DNA of 11,331 nucleotides, from positions 45,633 to 56,963 of the forward strand of contig JNVV01000094.1 of assembly GCA_000733355.1 (NCBI GenBank). The letters run 5' to 3'. Positions 8,463 through 11,331 of this stretch are shown in pieces. The first letter of the stretch is position 1. Each line of letters begins with the position of its first letter. Under the pieces are notes generated by a model, which did no database searches, was not told where the DNA came from, and worked only from the letters and a program-made list of their open reading frames with translations. Made by a program: the position numbers and the translations under genes. The DNA is from Falciphora oryzae (taxonomy: Eukaryota; Ascomycota; Sordariomycetes; Magnaporthales; Magnaporthaceae).

Positions 8463-10605
8463 GAGGATCGGTTTTGCGAGTTTTTTTATCCGTTAAAGGC
8501 TTTCGGGATTGGTTGGCGGCGATAGTTGATGGTTGTTAACAGTTATCGTCCGATTCCGAATTTGATAGTTTAAAGATTCGTGGTTCGCTCGGGGCTTTTA
8601 AGGTGAGGCTAGCAATTTTAGCCTTTTTAGCCTGTGGCTGTTCCTTTTATTCGTTCGTTGCAAAGCGTTTAAGGATGGATTTAGCACCGGCCGTTTTTGC
8701 TGGTATAAAAGGGAGTTTTTTGCCGTTAGTGTCCTCTTTGGCGTAGCATTTTAACGTATGGTGCCTTTTTTTTCCGCAGCGCCAGCAATCGGCTTTAGCC
8801 AACTTTCGTGCGTCGATATCGCGTTATTCGATTCCTTCGAGTGCCAATTTGGTAGTAATCTAAATGTTGTTTTTTTTGTCGGCGGCCTTTTTATCGTTAG
8901 CCTTTTTTCCGGAACGGGAGCTTAAGGATGGATTTGGGTTCCTGTCTTTGGAGCCCTTGCCTCGGCGACGGCCCGCGTTCGAGCGCTCCTAATTCGAAAC
9001 GGGCTCGTTTTTTCCTTTTTCCTTTTAGCCCGTTCCTTATATTAAAGCTTTAATAGAGGCTTTATTTGCGAGCTTTTGCTTGTAAGTAATCCTTGCCTTT
9101 TAGAAGGCTTCGAGGAATTCGGCGTCGTTCGTAGGGATTTAACCTTTATTAGCATATACCAAATTGGCGATACCTTCGGGTAGCGAGAATCGGACGAAAT
9201 CCCGGAACGTTGTACCGGTTTATCGGGTAGTAATATTATATTGCCTTAGCTCCGTTAGGTAGCTAACGATATCGCTGTTATATTTTAAGGACCGGAGCTT
9301 TTTAGCATCGGTTCGTTCCTCGTTAGGGTTTTTATAATGTTTTTTTAACGACGAAGCGTATTTTTTCCAGGAATTTTAAACGTTTATGGATTCCAGTAAA
9401 CGTACCTTAACTACGTGCCATTGGAAGGCGGCTTTTTTTAGGAGGGACTTAACTTAAGTGATGCGGTGCGGGTTACCCGTAAAGCTTTGGGGGCAGGCGT
9501 TTATATAAGCTTATACCACGAACTACTAGTTTTTAAATTTAGTGCGATCCCTTTCGAAAGCGCTGGGGGTTTTGAGTTGCACGGGGTTGATTATAAAAAC
9601 CGTGCTTTGGGGAATTCCTTTAAGGGGTTGCAAAGCCCTATCGCTTGGCGGAAAGGGTAATCGGAACAGCCGTGGCTTTCGGTTAGAAGGTTTTGGTGGC
9701 AGGTTATTATCGCTATTATCCGATTCCGAAGAGTTCGAAAAGTCCGGATTACCAGCGGGTTGTTTTTATGTCCGTTCCGGCGTAATGCTTGTGCGGGTTT
9801 GGTTTGCTCGGGTTTGTAAATCTTTTAGGGTTTTTTCCATTTGTGCGGCTAGTAAGCCGGCGTTCGATCCGACGATTCGTTCCCGCGCTATCGAGTTTGT
9901 TTGTTTAAAAGCGGAAGGCGGAAGTATATCGGTATTAATTTCGGCCCTATTTTCCCTAATAAGGACGGGTACGTTCTAAGGAGAGCTTCGGTTTGATCCG
10001 GGTTATTAAAACGATCGTTGCAGGGCCGAAAGTATAGTAGCTGATTTAGGCCGCTTTCTTTGTGCTATAAGCCGCCGGCTTTCCCGTACGGCGTCCTTAA
10101 TAAGCTGGCGAGTTTGGGCCAATATGCGTCGCTCGGCTTCGGTAAAGGCCTCGGGCGAAATATGCTTTTTGGTTAGGAAATCCTAGATTTAAGCATCCTT
10201 ATTAACGGCCCAATTAGTAATTCCTTTTTTAAAAGTGGAAAGTCGTGCTTGTAGGTTTTGCAAATAGTTTTATTGGGCCCGAGTAACGTCCCGGAACTAA
10301 ATTAGAGCTTCCGAACGGGTTTGTTGCTTTTTAGCTAAAGTGGCAATCGTAGCCCAAATTTGTTATGCAAATGCCTGGCTTTTTCCGATAATCCGTTGCC
10401 GGAATGCCTTTTGTTGCTTGGCAAAAGCGATCAGGCTTTTTTTATATAAGGAGACGACGGTATTGTACGCGTGGGTGATGTGGTCGTAATGGGTCCTGAT
10501 TTCGCGGATTTGTTCCCGATCGGCGAGGATTTCCTAGCTCACATTTCGGGATAGGGCCGAAATTATTTCGTGCGTACTGATGAATTTCCGCTGGATTTCA
10601 ATCAT
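8463..10605 (-). pseudogene. gag: Gypsy gag protein (capsid-type domain and CCHC zinc knuckle), many stops
   Basis: An ATG at 10605-10603 opens MIEIQRKFISTHEII and a helical, Lys/Arg/Gln-rich N-terminus. The single frame can be followed through more than a dozen TAA/TAG stops to about 8463. The capsid homology lies at about 9480-9150: AAFQWHVVKVRLLE, LKKHYKNPNEERTDAKKLRSL, LTELRQYNITT, TFRDFVRFSLPEGIANLVY, the retrotransposon gag pattern. A basic, Ser-rich stretch precedes a CCHC knuckle at 8787-8746, and an acidic SNSESDD piece follows. The frame differs from that of pol; the switch maps to a TA dinucleotide run at 8451-8460. It is too damaged to form particles. Confidence 0.85.
8746..8787 (-). 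other. CCHC zinc knuckle of gag
   Basis: The minus strand encodes CWRCGKKRHHTLKC, an exact Cx2Cx4Hx4C pattern as found in retroelement nucleocapsid domains that bind template RNA. All four ligands are kept despite the decay around it. It lies in the gag frame. Confidence 0.92.
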
Positions 10606-10640
10606 CCAGCCCGGGGGATCTTAAAGGCGTCCTACGGATA
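10606..10640 (-). other. Short 5' leader of the gypsy element; no clear primer binding site
   Basis: On the minus strand these 35 bases lie between the gag ATG and the foreign segment to the right. A tRNA primer binding site normally begins with TGG next to the 5' LTR; none is obvious. Tf1-like self-priming cannot be tested without the 5' LTR. Confidence 0.4.
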
Positions 10641-10938
10641 TGTTAAAAGAACTAATGTATTTAGCTTAGGTTGGGTGCATAGGCCCAACCTACCATGTAC
10701 TACTCTTATTAGATTATCTACCCTGTACTGTTGTGGGGTTGTGCACAGGAGTAGCGGGCAGGGCTTATAGCGTACCCGGGGGTGGCTTACAGCATCTATA
10801 GCGCTTACTGAAAGCCTAAAGGTGGCCTGTAGCCCCTGTAGGATGCCTAAGCACCCAAGTCAGCCGTTGTGGGTCGCACTGACTCGCCTACCCTGCACAT
10901 CTACCCTACACAGAATTGGTCAGGAGTCAATTTGCACA
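10641..10938 (+). repeat. Copia-type LTR-like segment, right end uncertain
   Basis: The segment begins TGTTAAAAGAACTAATGT and soon shows a perfect hairpin with GGTTGGG/CCCAACC arms, a layout I associate with the start of fungal Copia LTRs. It does not resemble the gypsy 3' LTR. Possible ends in CA are TACACA at 10912, GCACA at 10938, or CTAACA at 11081. The last would mirror TGTTA but lies inside the conserved coding block, so I prefer an earlier end. No matching target duplication is seen for the 5' flank GGATA. It contains no credible gene. Confidence 0.4.
10667..10692. repeat. Perfect 9-bp inverted repeat (hairpin)
   Basis: TAGGTTGGG at 10667-10675 pairs with CCCAACCTA at 10684-10692 across an 8-base loop (TGCATAGG). 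It lies 26 bases inside the TG start of the LTR-like segment. Confidence 0.85.
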
Positions 10939-11331
10939 AGTCAGAATTGGAGAGAGAGAGAGAGTATATTTAACGTCGGTGGATCGGGATCTACCAGTCC
11001 CTGCCTCCCAAGGGGCATACGACGTGCTAGCGCTACCTAAGCTTAACACGAGGCTATATATTGCTATCGAGGCGGCTAACAAAATCAAACCAAGGGGCAA
11101 GCCCAAGGCACACGAAGTTCGGGCCGCATTCCGGCGCTCCTTGTTAGTGAGCGGGCAATCGGCAAAAAAAGGGGCGAATAAACGCCGGGGCGCTGTGAGC
11201 GCTGCTGTTGGTGGTAGAGAAAAGCAGTCGGCCGGCAAGGTGCCGGAAATAGAGTACGGCCGGGTTTGGTCGGGGAGGTACCGCAATAGTCCCCCCCTGG
11301 GCCCGGCCAAAGAAAGAAAATTCGGGGGCTG
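10883..11331 (+). CDS. Unrecognised protein, second copy of the left-edge family; runs off the right edge
   Basis: After a TGA at 10880-10882 this frame stays open for 149 codons to the window edge. No ATG is visible in it, so the true start is upstream, spliced or lost. From 10958 it encodes ERVYLTSVDRDLPVPASQGA, YDVLALPKLNTRLYIAIEAA and NK, matching the minus-strand frame at the left edge at 38 of 42 residues. The next part is strongly basic (KIKPRGKPKAHEVRAAFRR, then QSAKKGANKRR), followed by a Gly/Lys-rich segment and YGRVWSGRYRNSPP. The basic character suggests nucleic-acid binding, but that is inference only. The preceding (AG)7 run could have shifted the frame relative to the upstream residues. 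I do not recognise the family; an ORF of a repeated mobile element is the likeliest class. Confidence 0.42.
10911..10950 (+). repeat. 9-bp direct repeat CAGAATTGG flanking 22 bases
   Basis: CAGAATTGG occurs at 10911-10919 and again at 10942-10950. The second copy abuts an (AG)7 run at 10951-10964. The pair sits at the junction between the LTR-like segment and the conserved coding repeat and may mark a small insertion or duplication. Confidence 0.7.
10950..11108 (+). repeat. Right copy of the inverted, dispersed coding repeat
   Basis: This is the partner of the left-edge repeat in opposite orientation, with an ungapped core at 10958-11083. Both copies point outward from the window. The left boundary of shared sequence falls at the (AG)7 run, where the left copy has an AAAG-type purine tract instead. 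The right boundary cannot be set because the left copy ends at base 1. Confidence 0.75.

Larger units (their letters stand above)
4401..10640 (-). mobile_element. Ty3/gypsy chromovirus (Metaviridae-type LTR retrotransposon), decayed, 5' LTR not found
   Basis: The minus strand carries, in order, gag with a CCHC knuckle, protease region, reverse transcriptase, RNase H, zinc-binding integrase, chromodomain, polypurine tract and 3' LTR. The order with integrase last is diagnostic of Ty3/gypsy, and the chromodomain places it among chromoviruses. The body has many in-frame stops but keeps frame over long distances. The left flank enters a host gene directly. The gag ATG is at 10605, and 35 bases further right the sequence changes to an unrelated segment at 10641. 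No second copy of the 4401-4819 LTR is visible, so the 5' LTR is absent or replaced. The right boundary is therefore approximate. Confidence 0.9.

Noticed and set aside
9466..9979. Plus-strand open frames inside gag
   Set aside because: Antisense to the capsid region of gag, which is readable in a single minus-strand frame.
10641..11081. A complete 441-bp LTR from TGTTA to TAACA
   Set aside because: The ends mirror well, but the last 124 bases lie in the conserved coding block, similarity to the left copy continues beyond 11081, and the flanking 5-mers GGATA and AAAAT differ.
1..11108. The inverted repeats at both edges as terminal inverted repeats of one giant DNA transposon
   Set aside because: The shared core is protein-coding with mainly silent differences, it continues past any fixed end, and the right copy has no equivalent of the left leader. 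Two independent copies of a coding repeat explain it better.
10927..11310. 127-codon minus-strand open frame with a hydrophobic segment
   Set aside because: It is antisense to the conserved plus-strand frame, and the corresponding frame of the left copy contains several stops.

Overview
The window looks like repeat-rich accessory DNA of a filamentous ascomycete (Pezizomycotina). Evidence: a Ty3/gypsy chromovirus of the fungal type, decayed by transition mutations that resemble repeat-induced point mutation (RIP); decayed GC-rich host genes of types I associate with ascomycetes; and no bacterial operon layout. Nothing here looks like a healthy complete gene. Every coding region is truncated, broken or runs off the window.

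Layout, left to right. (1) 1-234, minus strand: the start of an unrecognised reading frame with a Cys/His-rich N-terminus that exits the left edge. (2) 340-551: a 12-bp minisatellite, CCATGCTGCCCT on the plus strand. (3) 552-1600: no recognisable gene. (4) 1601-3624, minus strand: a SNF2-type ATPase/helicase pseudogene with readable motifs spread over shifted frames and stops. (5) 3730-4400, minus strand: the C-terminal part of a two-helix membrane protein, cut off where the next element begins. (6) 4401-10640, minus strand: a Ty3/gypsy chromovirus with 3' LTR, polypurine tract, integrase with chromodomain, RNase H, reverse transcriptase, protease and gag. (7) 10641 to about 10938: a TG-starting, hairpin-bearing segment that resembles a Copia-type LTR, sitting where the gypsy 5' LTR should be. 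(8) 10883-11331, plus strand: a second copy of the unrecognised reading frame from the left edge, leaving the window on the right.

The gypsy element accounts for more than half of the window. Its pol domains keep one frame from about 8462 to 4716, and the damage is almost all point mutations, including changes at reverse transcriptase, RNase H and integrase catalytic positions. It sits exactly at the break in the membrane-protein gene, so insertion probably truncated that gene. Its two flanks do not match: the right end has no copy of the left LTR, so the locus was rearranged afterwards.

The signal I find least explained is the pair of outward-facing frames at the window edges. They share a 42-codon block in which most nucleotide differences are silent third-position changes. 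This points to a repeated protein-coding family that I cannot name. I see no CRISPR array, tRNA, rRNA or complete new system.
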